From assembly GCA_945892985.1 (NCBI GenBank), contig CAMDDU010000010.1, positions 1 through 64,000 of the forward strand: a stretch of 64,000 nucleotides of DNA, read 5' to 3'. Below the pieces are notes generated by a model, which did not search any database, was not told the DNA's origin, and was given only the letters and a program-made list of their open reading frames with translations. Position 1 is the first letter of the stretch. Each line of letters begins with the position of its first letter. Both the position numbers and the translations under genes were made by a program. This document shows positions 34,315 through 43,403 of the stretch, one piece after another. Origin of the DNA: CAITSH01 sp945892985 (lineage in GTDB: Bacteria > Pseudomonadota > Gammaproteobacteria > Burkholderiales > SG8-39).

Positions 34315-35100
34315 TCAGGTTTTTCTGATGTGGCCGATGTGCTCGCGTAATTCGAGCACGATGGAGGTGAATTTGTCGCTGTAAGTGACCTCGAGGTCGC
34401 GCGGACGCTCGATATCAATGTGCCGCTCGACCAGCATCCTGCCCGGACGTTTGCTCATCACATACACCTTGTCGGCGAGAAAGCTCGCCTCGCGCAAATC
34501 GTGGGTGACCAGCACCACGGTGAATTTTTTCAGCGCCCAGAGGTCGCGCAGCACGCACCACAGCTCTTCGCGGGTGAAGGCGTCGAGCGCGCCGAAGGGC
34601 TCGTCGAGCATCAGCAATTTGGGTTCGTGCACGAGGGCGCGGCAGATCGAGGCCCGTTGCTGCATGCCGCCCGAAAGTTCCCAGGGGAATTTGTCGTCGT
34701 AGCCCTCGAGACCCACGGTCTTGAGCAGGGCTTTGGCGCGCTCGACGTACTCGGCTTTTTTCTGTTTGAAACTGGAGCGGTAGGGCTCGACGATTTCCAG
34801 CGGCAGCAGCACGTTGTCTAGGGTGGTGCGCCAGGGCAGCAGCGTGGCGTTCTGGAAAGCCATGCCGACAATCTTCAGCGGACCGCCGACTTCACGGCCG
34901 TCGACGATGACCGTGCCCTTGGTCGGTGCCTTGAGACCGGTGCACAGTTTCATGAAAGTGGATTTGCCGCAGCCGCTTGGCCCGACGATGGCGATGAATT
35001 CGCCCTCGCGTATGGTCATCGAGATGTCCTCGATGGCGTTGCCGCTTGTTTCATCGTAGGCGAGATCGACCTTGTCGAATTCGACAAATGCGTGTGCCAT
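34315..35100 (-). CDS. ABC transporter ATP-binding protein, SsuB/TauB type
   Basis: The 261-residue ATPase has Walker A GPSGCGKST, the Q-loop near GMAFQNATLLPWRTT, signature LSGGMQQR, Walker B LLMLDEPFGALD and switch His in VTHDLREA. It drives the permease at 33529-34302. The LLPWRTT motif is typical of the nitrate/sulfonate/taurine branch. It starts 81 bp after the binding-protein gene, behind an intervening terminator hairpin. Confidence 0.93.
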   Translation of the reverse strand: MAHAFVEFDKVDLAYDETSGNAIEDISMTIREGEFIAIVGPSGCGKSTFMKLCTGLKAPTKGTVIVDGREVGGPLKIVGMAFQNATLLPWRTTLDNVLLPLEIVEPYRSSFKQKKAEYVERAKALLKTVGLEGYDDKFPWELSGGMQQRASICRALVHEPKLLMLDEPFGALDAFTREELWCVLRDLWALKKFTVVLVTHDLREASFLADKVYVMSKRPGRMLVERHIDIERPRDLEVTYSDKFTSIVLELREHIGHIRKT

Positions 35101-35121
35101 GGTGCTTCCTGGTGAGAGTCG

Positions 35122-35162
35122 AAAAAAGCCCCTGCCGCCTTGCTGCTCCCGGGCGGCAGGGG
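35122..35162 (-). terminator. Intercistronic terminator between binding protein and ATPase genes
   Basis: On the minus strand CCCCTGCCGCC pairs with GGCGGCAGGGG (11 bp) around a 12-nt loop and is followed by C and six T residues. It lies inside the operon, so it should leave more binding-protein mRNA than ATPase/permease mRNA. Confidence 0.88.
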
Positions 35163-35181
35163 TTTGCAGATCAGCGTGGCC

Positions 35182-36249
35182 TTACTTGGGGAAAATCTGC
35201 CGTTCCGACTTGGGCGGGAGAAAGCTCGAATTGAACATGTTGTCCGCGTTTGGCGCCTGCTTGATGCCGAAGGCGGACACCACCTGGGCGACGGTGTCCT
35301 CGAAGCGCACCTTGTTGATCGCGCCTATGCCGTCGGCCCTGAAGCCGGGCGTGCCGATGGAGTCATCGATGGCCATCTTGAGCCGGCGCGTTTCCAGTGC
35401 GACGTTGATGAGCGGGTCGCGCTCTTTCAACACCTGGATGGCGTAAGCCTGATCGGCGATGCCGTCCTTCATGCCGCGGGTGAGGGCGCGCAGAAAGCCG
35501 GCGACCGCCTTGGGGTTCTGGTCGATGAATTTCTGGCTGGCGATGATCACGTTGCCGTAGAGTTTCACGCCGTTGTCGGCGTACTTCATCATCACCACAT
35601 CCTCGTCCTTGACGCCGCGTGCGTTGAGGTTAAGCAGGCTGGTGAAAGTGAAGCCGGTGATGGCATCCACCTGGCCCTGCACCAGCATGGTTTCGCGCAG
35701 TGCCGGTTCCATGGCGGTCCAGGTGATCTTGCTCGAATCGAGATTGTTGGCCTTGATAAACATCGGGAAGGCCTTGCGTCCGGCATCAAACACCGGAGCG
35801 CCGAGTTTCTTGCCGTTCAGGTCGGACGGTTTGGTAATGCCTGATTTTTTCATCGCGAACACGGCGGCCGGCGAATAGTCGTAGACCATATATACCGCCT
35901 GCATGCGTGCGCCCGGGTTGGCCTGGTTGGTGGCCATGAATTCGATCATCGCGCTGATGTCGGCAAAGCCCATCTCATAGGCGCCCGAGGCGACACGGTT
36001 GACCGCTGCGCCGGAGCCCGAACCCGAGTCTATGGTGACATCGAGGCCTTCCTGCTCGAAATATTTTTTCGCCTTGGCTACAAGGAAGAGCGCGGCCGGG
36101 CCTTCGAAACGCCAGTCGAGGACGAAGCGGATCTTGGTCAGTGGCTGGGCCTGGGCGAAGGTCGGGCCTGACAGCGCCGCAAGGGTAAGGGCAAGGGCAG
36201 CAAGCGCAGCGGCAAAGCCGCGGCGGGTGATTTGGGTGAAAGAGGTCAT
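35182..36249 (-). CDS. NMT1/THI5-like ABC substrate-binding protein
   Basis: The 355-residue protein carries a twin-arginine-like N-terminus (TRRGFAAALAALALTLAAL) with cleavage near AQAQP. The mature part reads IRFVLDWRFEGPAALFLVAK, GSGSGAAVNRVASGAYEMGFAD, and AVFAMKKSGITKPSDLNGKK, the NMT1/ThiY-like pattern. Such proteins bind pyrimidine thiamine precursors, nitrate, sulfonates or aromatic acids. No TPP riboswitch was found on its strand. AGGAG is located a few bases ahead of the ATG at 36249. Confidence 0.9.
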   Translation of the reverse strand: MTSFTQITRRGFAAALAALALTLAALSGPTFAQAQPLTKIRFVLDWRFEGPAALFLVAKAKKYFEQEGLDVTIDSGSGSGAAVNRVASGAYEMGFADISAMIEFMATNQANPGARMQAVYMVYDYSPAAVFAMKKSGITKPSDLNGKKLGAPVFDAGRKAFPMFIKANNLDSSKITWTAMEPALRETMLVQGQVDAITGFTFTSLLNLNARGVKDEDVVMMKYADNGVKLYGNVIIASQKFIDQNPKAVAGFLRALTRGMKDGIADQAYAIQVLKERDPLINVALETRRLKMAIDDSIGTPGFRADGIGAINKVRFEDTVAQVVSAFGIKQAPNADNMFNSSFLPPKSERQIFPK

Positions 36250-36989
36250 GATGCGCGTTCTCCTGATTTTTCGGGTTGTTCGATTTATTCAGTTCGAGGC
36301 GATAACGGGTACTGGCTTGGTTCTGGCTGGATTAACAATGGTACTTCAGCAATTGACTTCAGCAATCGGTGTGCCATGAGCGGGTCATGGACGTGGTCTG
36401 GGAGGCTTTTTTACGTATCGGCGAAATGTCCTGATTTTATACAGACTTGAAGCCGGAACGCGGGGCTGAGAGGCGGGGCGGGGTAACCCTGTTTCCGGAT
36501 GCCGACCAAGACTGGTTTATGACCGAATCTGAACATGATTTCATCGGAAAATCAAGAAACTTGGCCTGCTCTTCATGCAAGCCGCCGATTCGTTGCGGCT
36601 GCGCTGCCTTATTTGCGCTACGCGGTGAAACCATTAAAAGCTTTTCCCCGGGCAGAATGGCGTAGTGGGGACCAATTTGAGGGCGGCGATTGGGCTATGT
36701 CCGGTTTGCGGGCGGAAATGCGCTGGCAGGCTTGGCGGCGATCTGGGGCGTCCAAAATGGGGTGGGCGACAGTCACTGATCTGGCGCCCCGCCCCTTTTG
36801 CTGGCGGCGGGCACTGAAGTGGTGCCGTTTGGCAGAAGGCCGGGCCGGGGGCTTGATGCCACCGCGCGCGGCAACGTATGCTTGGGCTGTCTGAGCCGGA
36901 GCGACGAACTTTTCGGCTGCCCCGACGCGGTAACGCGCCGACCCTTGCCGCCGTATTCCCCCCTTTTTTACGCCAGAAAGTTGAATTGA
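36250..36989. other. Divergent gap between ABC importer and puuD
   Basis: About 740 bp with no convincing gene on either strand. On the minus side a TATAAA box around 36434-36439 could serve the importer. On the plus side 36460-36500 is very G-rich with GCTGAGAGG and TAACCCTG that superficially recall a TPP riboswitch but lack its conserved core. The remaining sequence up to the puuD start is plain high-GC. Confidence 0.4.
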
Positions 36990-38171
36990 ATGGACGCCTA
37001 CCTCCTCGAATGGGCCAGCATGCTGGTGCGCTGGTTGCACGTGATTACCGCCATAGCCTGGATTGGCGCCTCGTTTTATTTTGTTTGGCTGGACAACCAC
37101 CTTGTGCCGCCGAATCCGCCCAAAAAAGGGGTATCGGGAGAAATCTGGTCGGTACATGGCGGCGGGTTTTACAACAAGCAGAAGTACCTCGTCGCCCCCG
37201 ATCAGTTGCCCGAAAAGCTGCACTGGTTCAAGTGGGAGGCCTATTGGACTTTTATTTCCGGTTTCGCGCTGCTGGTCCTGGTCTATTACTGCAACGCCGG
37301 CGCCTACCTCGTTGACAAGAGCGTCGCCGATATCACGCCGGCCGCGGCGATCGGCATCAGCCTCGCGGTGATCCTGTCGGGCTTTGCCGTCTATGAAGGC
37401 TTGTGCCGTTCGCCACTGGCGAAAAACGGCACGGCGTTCGCGTTGGTCGGTTTTTCGCTGGTGGTGGTGCTCGCCTGGGCGATGTCGCATGTGTTCGGCG
37501 GCCGCGGCGCCTATATGCAGGTCGGCGCGGTGCTGGGCACCATCATGGCCGCCAACGTGCTGATGATCATCATCCCGGGCCAGCGCAAGATGATCGCCTC
37601 CATGCTCGAGGGCGCAGTGCCCGATGCCATCCATGGCATACGCGGCAAGCAGCGCTCGATGCACAACAACTACATGACGCTGCCGGTGTTGTTCATCATG
37701 CTGTCCAACCACTACCCCATGACATACGGCCACCGCTACGGCTGGGCGGTGCTGGCGGTGGTGGTGATCGCCTCGGTGATGATCCGCCACTTTTTCAACC
37801 TGCATCACAAAGGCAAAGTGGTGCTCGCCTTGCCGGTTGGCGCAGTGGCGCTGTTTATCCTGCTCGGGGTGGCGATGGCGCCCAAGGCGCCCGAGGGGGG
37901 CGGCGAAAAGGTCGCGTTCGCCGCGGTCAAGGCGGTGATCGATTCGCGCTGCATCAGTTGCCACGCCGCCAAGCCGACGCAACCGGGTTTTGCCGCGCCG
38001 CCTGCCGGTGTGGCGCTCGAAACGTCCGAACAAATACGCGCCCAGGCACAGCGCATCCATCAGCAGGTGGTGGTGGCACGGGTGATGCCCCTTGGCAACC
38101 TCACCGGCATCAGCGATGCGGAGCGTGCCCTGGTGGGGCGCTGGTTCGCGCAGGGCGCAAAAACAGACTGA
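36990..38171 (+). CDS. puuD: Membrane urate oxidase/hydroxylase, PuuD type, with cytochrome c domain
   Basis: The 393-residue protein has eight or nine transmembrane helices beginning WLHVITAIAWIGASFYFVWLD and containing KWEAYWTFISGFAL and GQRKMIASMLEG, matching the PuuD (DUF989) urate oxidase domain, then a C-terminal class I cytochrome c with heme motif CISCH and a likely axial Met in ARVMPLGN. PuuD oxidises urate to 5-hydroxyisourate and passes electrons to the respiratory chain instead of making H2O2. It stands alone here; a class V aminotransferase possibly of purine breakdown is at 55292. Confidence 0.9.
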   Translation: MDAYLLEWASMLVRWLHVITAIAWIGASFYFVWLDNHLVPPNPPKKGVSGEIWSVHGGGFYNKQKYLVAPDQLPEKLHWFKWEAYWTFISGFALLVLVYYCNAGAYLVDKSVADITPAAAIGISLAVILSGFAVYEGLCRSPLAKNGTAFALVGFSLVVVLAWAMSHVFGGRGAYMQVGAVLGTIMAANVLMIIIPGQRKMIASMLEGAVPDAIHGIRGKQRSMHNNYMTLPVLFIMLSNHYPMTYGHRYGWAVLAVVVIASVMIRHFFNLHHKGKVVLALPVGAVALFILLGVAMAPKAPEGGGEKVAFAAVKAVIDSRCISCHAAKPTQPGFAAPPAGVALETSEQIRAQAQRIHQQVVVARVMPLGNLTGISDAERALVGRWFAQGAKTD

Positions 38172-38222
38172 GTTTCCTGAGGTGTGTCCTGAGTTTGGCC
38201 GGTCACGCCAGGACATGGAGTA

Positions 38223-38261
38223 GGCTGGAAACCCTTGCAGGGCGCGGCTTTCCAGCCTTTT
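38223..38261. terminator. Terminator between puuD and the DUF6806 gene
   Basis: GGCTGGAAA pairs with TTTCCAGCC (9 bp) and is followed by TTTT, 50 bp after puuD and before the convergent gene. The same GGCTGGAAA/TTTCCAGC arms occur in the duplicated region at 8771-8805 and 9176-9209. Confidence 0.75.
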
Positions 38262-38279
38262 CGTCGGTTTGCAATAGGT

Positions 38280-38825
38280 TCAGTGCAGTCGTTTGCGCGC
38301 GCTGGCGGAAAGGCCCGTGCTTGCGCTGACCCCCGATGCGCCGGCACCGCCGCGACTGCGCGTGAACAACTGGTTCACCAGCGTCACGACTTCGCCGATT
38401 TCCGTCTCGGTAAAATGGCGTCCGAGCAGGCGCGACATTTCCTCCACCAGGTAAAGACGCTCCGCCTCGTGTATAGACTCGGGTGTCGGGCCGACGAACA
38501 GCATGCTGAACTCATCCTGCCCATCGTCGTGATAAAAACTCAGCGACATGCCCACGGCATGCTCGGTGTAGGGCGCGAGTTCGGCGAGTGCGGCTTGCAC
38601 CTTTTCGCCAAATTTGCGGCCGACATCACCGGACCAGCAGACACGCAGCAGATGCTCCTGCGCCTCGTAGAGGATCCCGGGTTCGTCTTCGTAGACGCTG
38701 CGCACATCGGCCAGGCTGTCCTCGTCGATATACTCGAGCAGCGGGCGCAGGGCTGTTTCGACCTGCGCCGCGGTTACGTCGGCCCGCAGGGGCACGTCGC
38801 CATGCAGATGAACTTCGATCCTCAA
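38280..38825 (-). CDS. DUF6806-type conserved protein
   Basis: The 181-residue soluble protein starts IEVHLHGDVPLRADVTAAQV and has a central acidic region (SVYEDEPGILYEAQEH) and FTETEIGEVVTLVNQLF near the C-terminus. I recall similar proteins in Burkholderiales as DUF6806 but cannot assign a function. The TTG at 38825 is preferred as start because AAGGAA lies five bases upstream; an ATG 39 bp earlier has no ribosome binding site. Confidence 0.65.
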   Translation of the reverse strand: MRIEVHLHGDVPLRADVTAAQVETALRPLLEYIDEDSLADVRSVYEDEPGILYEAQEHLLRVCWSGDVGRKFGEKVQAALAELAPYTEHAVGMSLSFYHDDGQDEFSMLFVGPTPESIHEAERLYLVEEMSRLLGRHFTETEIGEVVTLVNQLFTRSRGGAGASGVSASTGLSASARKRLH

Positions 38826-39187
38826 TTTGATTCCTTTGCATCGGCACTGCGCCGCCATGGCCAAATGCGGTGACGGGGTTTGGGGTATCGGATGCGGAGG
38901 TCAAACACGGCCCGGATTCGGGCAGCCAGCGTATGACTTTCACACCTGCGAAAGCATGATTTTACTCCTTCGCGGGGGCGACAGCCGTCGCGAAAGCGCA
39001 AAGGCGGATTCGGTCGCGCGGAGCCCGTCCTGTTGCCCCGGCAAGCCGTTTAATCCGGCCACCCAGGGGCTATGCCTATTGGGAAACGGAATCCCGCCTG
39101 CGCCTGCCGGGCGCTGCGGCTTTTGCAGGGTTAGAATGATTCATTGATCTTATGCGGATGCGTTGTAAAAAACGGCGCACTAAAAAT
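38826..39187. other. Gap between DUF6806 and DUF3047 genes
   Basis: About 360 bp with no open frame I can support. A small inverted repeat near 38977-38998 (GACAGCC/GTCGCG area) is too weak to call a terminator. Confidence 0.35.
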
Positions 39188-39958
39188 ATGGCTTTGAAGT
39201 TGCTGGTCAGAGGAGGGGGGGCGCTGTTTGCTGTCTTGTTGGGCGGTTGCGTGTTGTTGTCGTCCGAACCGGAGCGCATCGCCCTGCCCGCGGTGATGGA
39301 TGTGACGCATTTTTCCGCCGGCGGGCCCGGCGAGGTCATGCCCGGTGGCTGGCGCGTCTGGACGTTTTCGCGCTTCAAAAAGCCCACTGAATACCAGATG
39401 GTCAGTGATGACGGACGCACCGTCATTCGCGCCAGCGCCGATTCGTCGGCATCCGGACTCGTTCACGATGTGCGCGTCGACCCGCTGAAATTTCCGCGCA
39501 TCCACTGGCACTGGAAGGTCACCCAGTCGATAGCCAATGCCGACAACAGCACGCGACAGTTTGAGGATTCACCGGCGCGGGTGGTGGTTTCCTTTTCCGG
39601 GGACACGTCAAAACTGTCGTTTGAGGACCGCATGTTCGCCGCGCAGGTCAAGGCTTTCACCGGGCAGGATCTGCCGTATGCGACGCTGATGTACATCTGG
39701 GGCAACCGCAGGCCGCCCGATTCGCTGATTACCAACAGCCACACCGGCCGCATCAAGATGATCGTGGTGCAAAGCGGTCGCGACAAAGCAGGCAAATGGC
39801 TGGAGGAAACACGCAACATCCTCGATGACTATCGCAAGGCCTTTGGCGAGGATCCGACCTTGATCCATTCTGTTGGCATCATGACGGACACCGATAACAC
39901 CGAGACGAAGGCGCGATCCTATTACGGCGATATCAGCTTCATCAAGGCCAAGCCCTAG
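39188..39958 (+). CDS. DUF3047 domain lipoprotein
   Basis: The product (256 residues from ATG 39188; an upstream in-frame ATG is at 39152) begins with a lipoprotein signal (LFAVLLGGC). The DUF3047 body contains WRVWTFSRFKKPTEYQMVSD, FPRIHWHWKVTQSI, RVVVSFSGD and LMYIWGNRRP, and ends with a GDISFIKA strand. It is a beta-rich periplasmic or outer-membrane-attached protein of unknown role, fairly common in Betaproteobacteria. Confidence 0.82.
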   Translation: MALKLLVRGGGALFAVLLGGCVLLSSEPERIALPAVMDVTHFSAGGPGEVMPGGWRVWTFSRFKKPTEYQMVSDDGRTVIRASADSSASGLVHDVRVDPLKFPRIHWHWKVTQSIANADNSTRQFEDSPARVVVSFSGDTSKLSFEDRMFAAQVKAFTGQDLPYATLMYIWGNRRPPDSLITNSHTGRIKMIVVQSGRDKAGKWLEETRNILDDYRKAFGEDPTLIHSVGIMTDTDNTETKARSYYGDISFIKAKP

Positions 39959-40026
39959 GCTCTGGGTACGGACCCTTGGAGAGTGGTCTCTACGAGAAGC
40001 TCCGCCGGCCGCTAAGCGGCAGTTGT

Positions 40027-41013
40027 TCAGTCGGGCTTGCGTGCGGCCTGACCGGCCAGGGTTTGTGCGCCCGGCTCCGGCCCCTGCTTTTGCCGGCGGC
40101 TGACGCCGTCGATGCCGCCGAGAATGGCCCACTCGGCAAAATTTTCCGGTTTGGACTCGAATTCACGTGGCTTCCACGCCGGCGTAAGCATGTCCTCGTC
40201 GGTGTAGTACTCCACCAGACCGCCGCCTGGGCTTTTGAAATACCAGAAATAGGCCGAGGAAATCGGATGCCGTCCGGGGCCAAGGTCGGTTTCCCAGCCG
40301 CATTTTGAAAAGTGCAGGCCGCCGCCGAACACCTCGTGGATGTCGCGCACGGCAAAGGCGACGTGGTTAAGGCCGCGCTTGCCTGTGGGCAACTGTAAAA
40401 AGAACACATCGTGGTGGCCGCCGTGCGGTGCGCAGCGCAGGAACAGGCCGCGCCCCGGGTAGCGGTCGGACACGGCAAAGCCAAGACGCTCGCAGTAAAA
40501 GGCTTCCACGTCTTTGAGCGCGGCGGTAAAAAACACCACGTGCCCGACCTCGACCGGCTCGGCGCGCGCATAGACACGGCTGCGCGTGTCGATGCGCTGC
40601 GCATTGCCCCAGGTGTTCATCGGCACGCCTTGCACGTCAATGGCGCGTTTTTGCGTCACGCGTATGCGCAAGCCGAGGCCGTTGGGATCTATGGCGCCGG
40701 TTTCGCCACCCATGCTGTTTTCGGTCTCAAAAAACCCGGGTGCGCCGGCGAGTTTAGCCGCCAGCGTCTTTATGTTGGACGGCGAGGCGACGCCCCAGAC
40801 GACTTCACGCACCGTCGGCCCGGTTTCCATCGCCGGTGGCAGTGCCGCATCGTCGCTGCGCGCGACAATGACGCCGCAGCCGTTGAGGCATTCAAACTCC
40901 AGCCGGTCGGCGCTCTCGTGCTTGAGGGTGAGTCCCCAGTCGAGAAAAAACTGGCGGCAGGTGGCGGGGTCTTGCACGCCGTAGGTGATCTGGTCTATGC
41001 CGAGAATGCTCAT
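40027..41013 (-). CDS. VOC-family extradiol dioxygenase-like enzyme
   Basis: The 328-residue protein is a tandem of two vicinal-oxygen-chelate modules resembling 2,3-dihydroxybiphenyl 1,2-dioxygenase. The metal-binding pattern is present: His158 in VGHVVFF, His217 in LNHVAFAVRD and Glu268 in GLVEYYTDED. Such enzymes use Fe(II) or Mn(II) to open catechol-like rings next to the hydroxyls. The last ~25 residues are a Gln/Ala-rich extension. It is the last gene of the catabolic operon, separated from the aldehyde dehydrogenase by a small repeat. Confidence 0.88.
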   Translation of the reverse strand: MSILGIDQITYGVQDPATCRQFFLDWGLTLKHESADRLEFECLNGCGVIVARSDDAALPPAMETGPTVREVVWGVASPSNIKTLAAKLAGAPGFFETENSMGGETGAIDPNGLGLRIRVTQKRAIDVQGVPMNTWGNAQRIDTRSRVYARAEPVEVGHVVFFTAALKDVEAFYCERLGFAVSDRYPGRGLFLRCAPHGGHHDVFFLQLPTGKRGLNHVAFAVRDIHEVFGGGLHFSKCGWETDLGPGRHPISSAYFWYFKSPGGGLVEYYTDEDMLTPAWKPREFESKPENFAEWAILGGIDGVSRRQKQGPEPGAQTLAGQAARKPD

Positions 41014-41033
41014 GCCTTGTGTCCTTGTGCAAA

Positions 41034-41080
41034 TGCTTCAATACGTCAATACATCAAAACGTCAATACTTAAATTCTTCA
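41034..41080. repeat. Short repeats (TCAATAC / ACGTCAATAC) between ALDH and VOC genes
   Basis: About four imperfect 10-11-bp units built on CAATACGTCAA fill the junction between the last two genes of the catabolic operon. Confidence 0.65.
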
Positions 41081-42547
41081 AGTGGCCCAGGGTAGCGGCT
41101 CTTGGTTGAGGCCCCAATAAAGGCTTTTTTGCGCCTTGTATTCGAGCAACCCGAGGCGGCCCTTTTCGCGGCCTAAGCCACTGTCGCGGGTACCGCCGAA
41201 GGGGGTGGACACCGAAAACAGTTTGTAGGTGTTGATCCACACCGTGCCCGTGTCCAGGCGCCGCGCCACACGCCAGGCACGCTTGTAGTCGCGCGTCCAC
41301 AGCCCGGCGGCAAGGCCGAACACGCTGTCGTTGGCCTGGGCGACAAGATCCTCTTCGTCGTCAAAGGGCAGCGCCACCAGCACCGGCCCGAAAATCTCTT
41401 CCTGGCAAATGCGCGCGCGGTTGCCAAGGCCTTCGAGGATGGTGGGCAGGTAATAGCTGCCGCGTTCGTAAGTCGCGCCCTCGGGGCGCCTGCCGCCGGT
41501 GAGCAGCCGGCCGCCCTCTTTCAGGCCCAGTTGCACGAAACCCTCAATGGTTTTTCGGTGCTGCTCGGTGATCAGCGGACCCATTTGCGTGCGTTCGTCC
41601 TCAGGGTCGCCAACGCGCAGCGCTTGTGTGGCGCTGACCAGGCGTTGCATGAAACTGTCGTAAAGGCGCCGTTGCACAAACAGGCGCGACCCGGCTATGC
41701 ACGATTCGCCAGATGAACTGAAAATGCCGAACAGCACGCCGGCCACGGCGTGGTCGATGTCGGCGTCCTCGAACACCACTGTCGGTGATTTTCCGCCCAG
41801 TTCCAGCGACACGGGCATGAGCTTGTCGGCGGCGATGTGGGCGATGCGCCGGCCGGTGGTGGTGCCGCCGGTGAAGGCGACGCGACGCACGAGCGGATGG
41901 CGCACGATGGCCTCGCCTATGACCGACCCCTTGCCCGGCAGCACGCTTAGCACGCCCTTGGGCACGCCGGCGAGCGCGCATATCTTCGCCAGCTCCAGCG
42001 CCGCAAGCGGCGTGACTTCGGCCGGCTTGAGAATGACGGCGCAGCCGGCGGCCAGCGCCGGGGCGAGCTTTTGCGCCTCGCTGGCGATGGGCGAGTTCCA
42101 CGGCGTGATGGCCGCGACCACGCCGAGCGGATCGTGCACGCTCATGCTGAGGTAGTCGCCGCGCGAGGGCGTGAGGGCTTCCTCCAGTGTTTCGCAGGCA
42201 GAGGCAAAAAATTGGAATGTGCCGGCGGCGCTGGCCACCAGCGCGCGTGTTTCGCTGATCGGCTTGCCGTTGTCCCGGCGTTGCAGTTGCGCCAGCGCCT
42301 CGCCGCGCTCGCGAATCAGCGCGGCGATGCGGTACAGGATGGCGGCGCGCTCGTGCGCCTTGATATCGCGCCAGTTCGGCCGCTGCCAGGCGGCGTGCGC
42401 GGCGGCTATGGCGGCGTTGACATCATCCAGGCTTGCCGCGGCGAGCTCGGCCGTGACACTGCCATCGGCCGGGTAGTGCGAGGCATAGACCTCGCCGCCA
42501 CCGCGGCGCCATTCGCCGCCGATGTAAATCGGTTCTATCGCGCCCAT
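41078..42547 (-). CDS. NAD(P)-dependent aldehyde dehydrogenase
   Basis: The 489-residue enzyme has all ALDH catalytic residues: Asn151 in ITPWNSPI, Glu249 in SLELGGKSP and nucleophile Cys283 in SSGESCIAGS, with the GGTTTGRRI NAD-binding turn. Closest pattern is betaine-aldehyde/hydroxymuconic-semialdehyde-type dehydrogenases. In this operon it probably oxidises the aldehyde released by ring cleavage or by the ThDP enzyme. No frameshift or missing part. Confidence 0.93.
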   Translation of the reverse strand: MGAIEPIYIGGEWRRGGGEVYASHYPADGSVTAELAAASLDDVNAAIAAAHAAWQRPNWRDIKAHERAAILYRIAALIRERGEALAQLQRRDNGKPISETRALVASAAGTFQFFASACETLEEALTPSRGDYLSMSVHDPLGVVAAITPWNSPIASEAQKLAPALAAGCAVILKPAEVTPLAALELAKICALAGVPKGVLSVLPGKGSVIGEAIVRHPLVRRVAFTGGTTTGRRIAHIAADKLMPVSLELGGKSPTVVFEDADIDHAVAGVLFGIFSSSGESCIAGSRLFVQRRLYDSFMQRLVSATQALRVGDPEDERTQMGPLITEQHRKTIEGFVQLGLKEGGRLLTGGRRPEGATYERGSYYLPTILEGLGNRARICQEEIFGPVLVALPFDDEEDLVAQANDSVFGLAAGLWTRDYKRAWRVARRLDTGTVWINTYKLFSVSTPFGGTRDSGLGREKGRLGLLEYKAQKSLYWGLNQEPLPWAT

Positions 42548-42605
42548 GTTCAGTCCGCCCGTTTCAAATATTCCGCTTTAGATGACCTGCTTCAGATCAC
42601 CTGTT

Positions 42606-43403
42606 TCAGATAACAACAGGTGCGACACGATTGCGTATCGCGCGAACAGCGCTGTAGGCGGTGAGTGCCGAGGTCTTGGGATTGTCCGGCAGCGGGTTGC
42701 CGGAAATCGTCAGGTCGAGTTCGCCAAAGGCGCCGCGCGCCTGCACGCGGTGAATGTTCTTGCTTACGCCCGGGTCGGCGATCAGCGTCGCGCGGGTTTT
42801 TTCAAAACCGAGGCCGGCGAGCGAAACGGTCGCCGCGACGTTGGCATTTTTCGGATACAGGCGCGCCGCTTCGCCGGCGCTGCCCTCAAACAGCACCGCT
42901 GGCGCGCTGAGCGTGGCAAGGTCGACAATTTTTTCGGCCGGCGTGCCCTGCCATCCGAGCGGCGGTTTGCGTCCGGTGTAAATCACCTCGTCCAGACCGG
43001 CCACGCGCGCCGAGGCAATGGCGTCTATGGCGGCGATGGCGCCCGAAATCAGGCTTAACTGCGCGCCGCCCTTGCGCGCCGCTTTCTCCAGCAGTTCGAC
43101 AATGCCCGGCTCGGCCAGCGAGCCGATAGACACCAGGATCACGTCTATGCCCTTTTCAAGCAAATGCGGTACATGTGTTTTCACCGCGGCATGGCCGGCA
43201 CATTCGACGGCAAAATCGGGCATGGCATCGAGTTCATCGAGCGAGCAGATGGCCTTGCCGCTGTCGCCCAGTTCGCGCTGCAGCGAATCGCGCCGCGCCT
43301 CGACGTCCAGCACCCAGCGCATACGGATGGCCGCATCGCCCTGCAGGTGGCGCAACACCACCGAGCCTATGGCACCGGAGCCGATCAGAAGAACGTTACG
43401 CAT
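42606..43403 (-). CDS. Aspartate dehydrogenase-like protein (NadX family)
   Basis: The 265-residue protein has a Rossmann start (VLLIGSGAIGSVVLRHL), ECAGHAAVKTHV, SGAIAAIDAIASARVAGLDE and NANVAATVSLAGLGFEKT, the L-aspartate dehydrogenase/DUF108 signature. Family members oxidise aspartate to iminoaspartate or act in reverse on oxaloacetate. Placed inside a degradation operon, it may instead act on an amino or keto intermediate; this is inferred from context. It overlaps the ThDP enzyme gene end by 8 bp. Confidence 0.88.
   Translation of the reverse strand: MRNVLLIGSGAIGSVVLRHLQGDAAIRMRWVLDVEARRDSLQRELGDSGKAICSLDELDAMPDFAVECAGHAAVKTHVPHLLEKGIDVILVSIGSLAEPGIVELLEKAARKGGAQLSLISGAIAAIDAIASARVAGLDEVIYTGRKPPLGWQGTPAEKIVDLATLSAPAVLFEGSAGEAARLYPKNANVAATVSLAGLGFEKTRATLIADPGVSKNIHRVQARGAFGELDLTISGNPLPDNPKTSALTAYSAVRAIRNRVAPVVI

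Noticed and set aside
36460..36500. Possible TPP riboswitch (GCTGAGAGG, TAACCCTG)
   Set aside because: The conserved CTGAT and the second helix sequence are missing, and it is on the strand opposite to the NMT1-like transporter.
36447..36665. 72-codon frame between the ABC importer and puuD
   Set aside because: No recognisable family, ribosome binding site or conserved pattern; consistent with chance in a high-GC gap.
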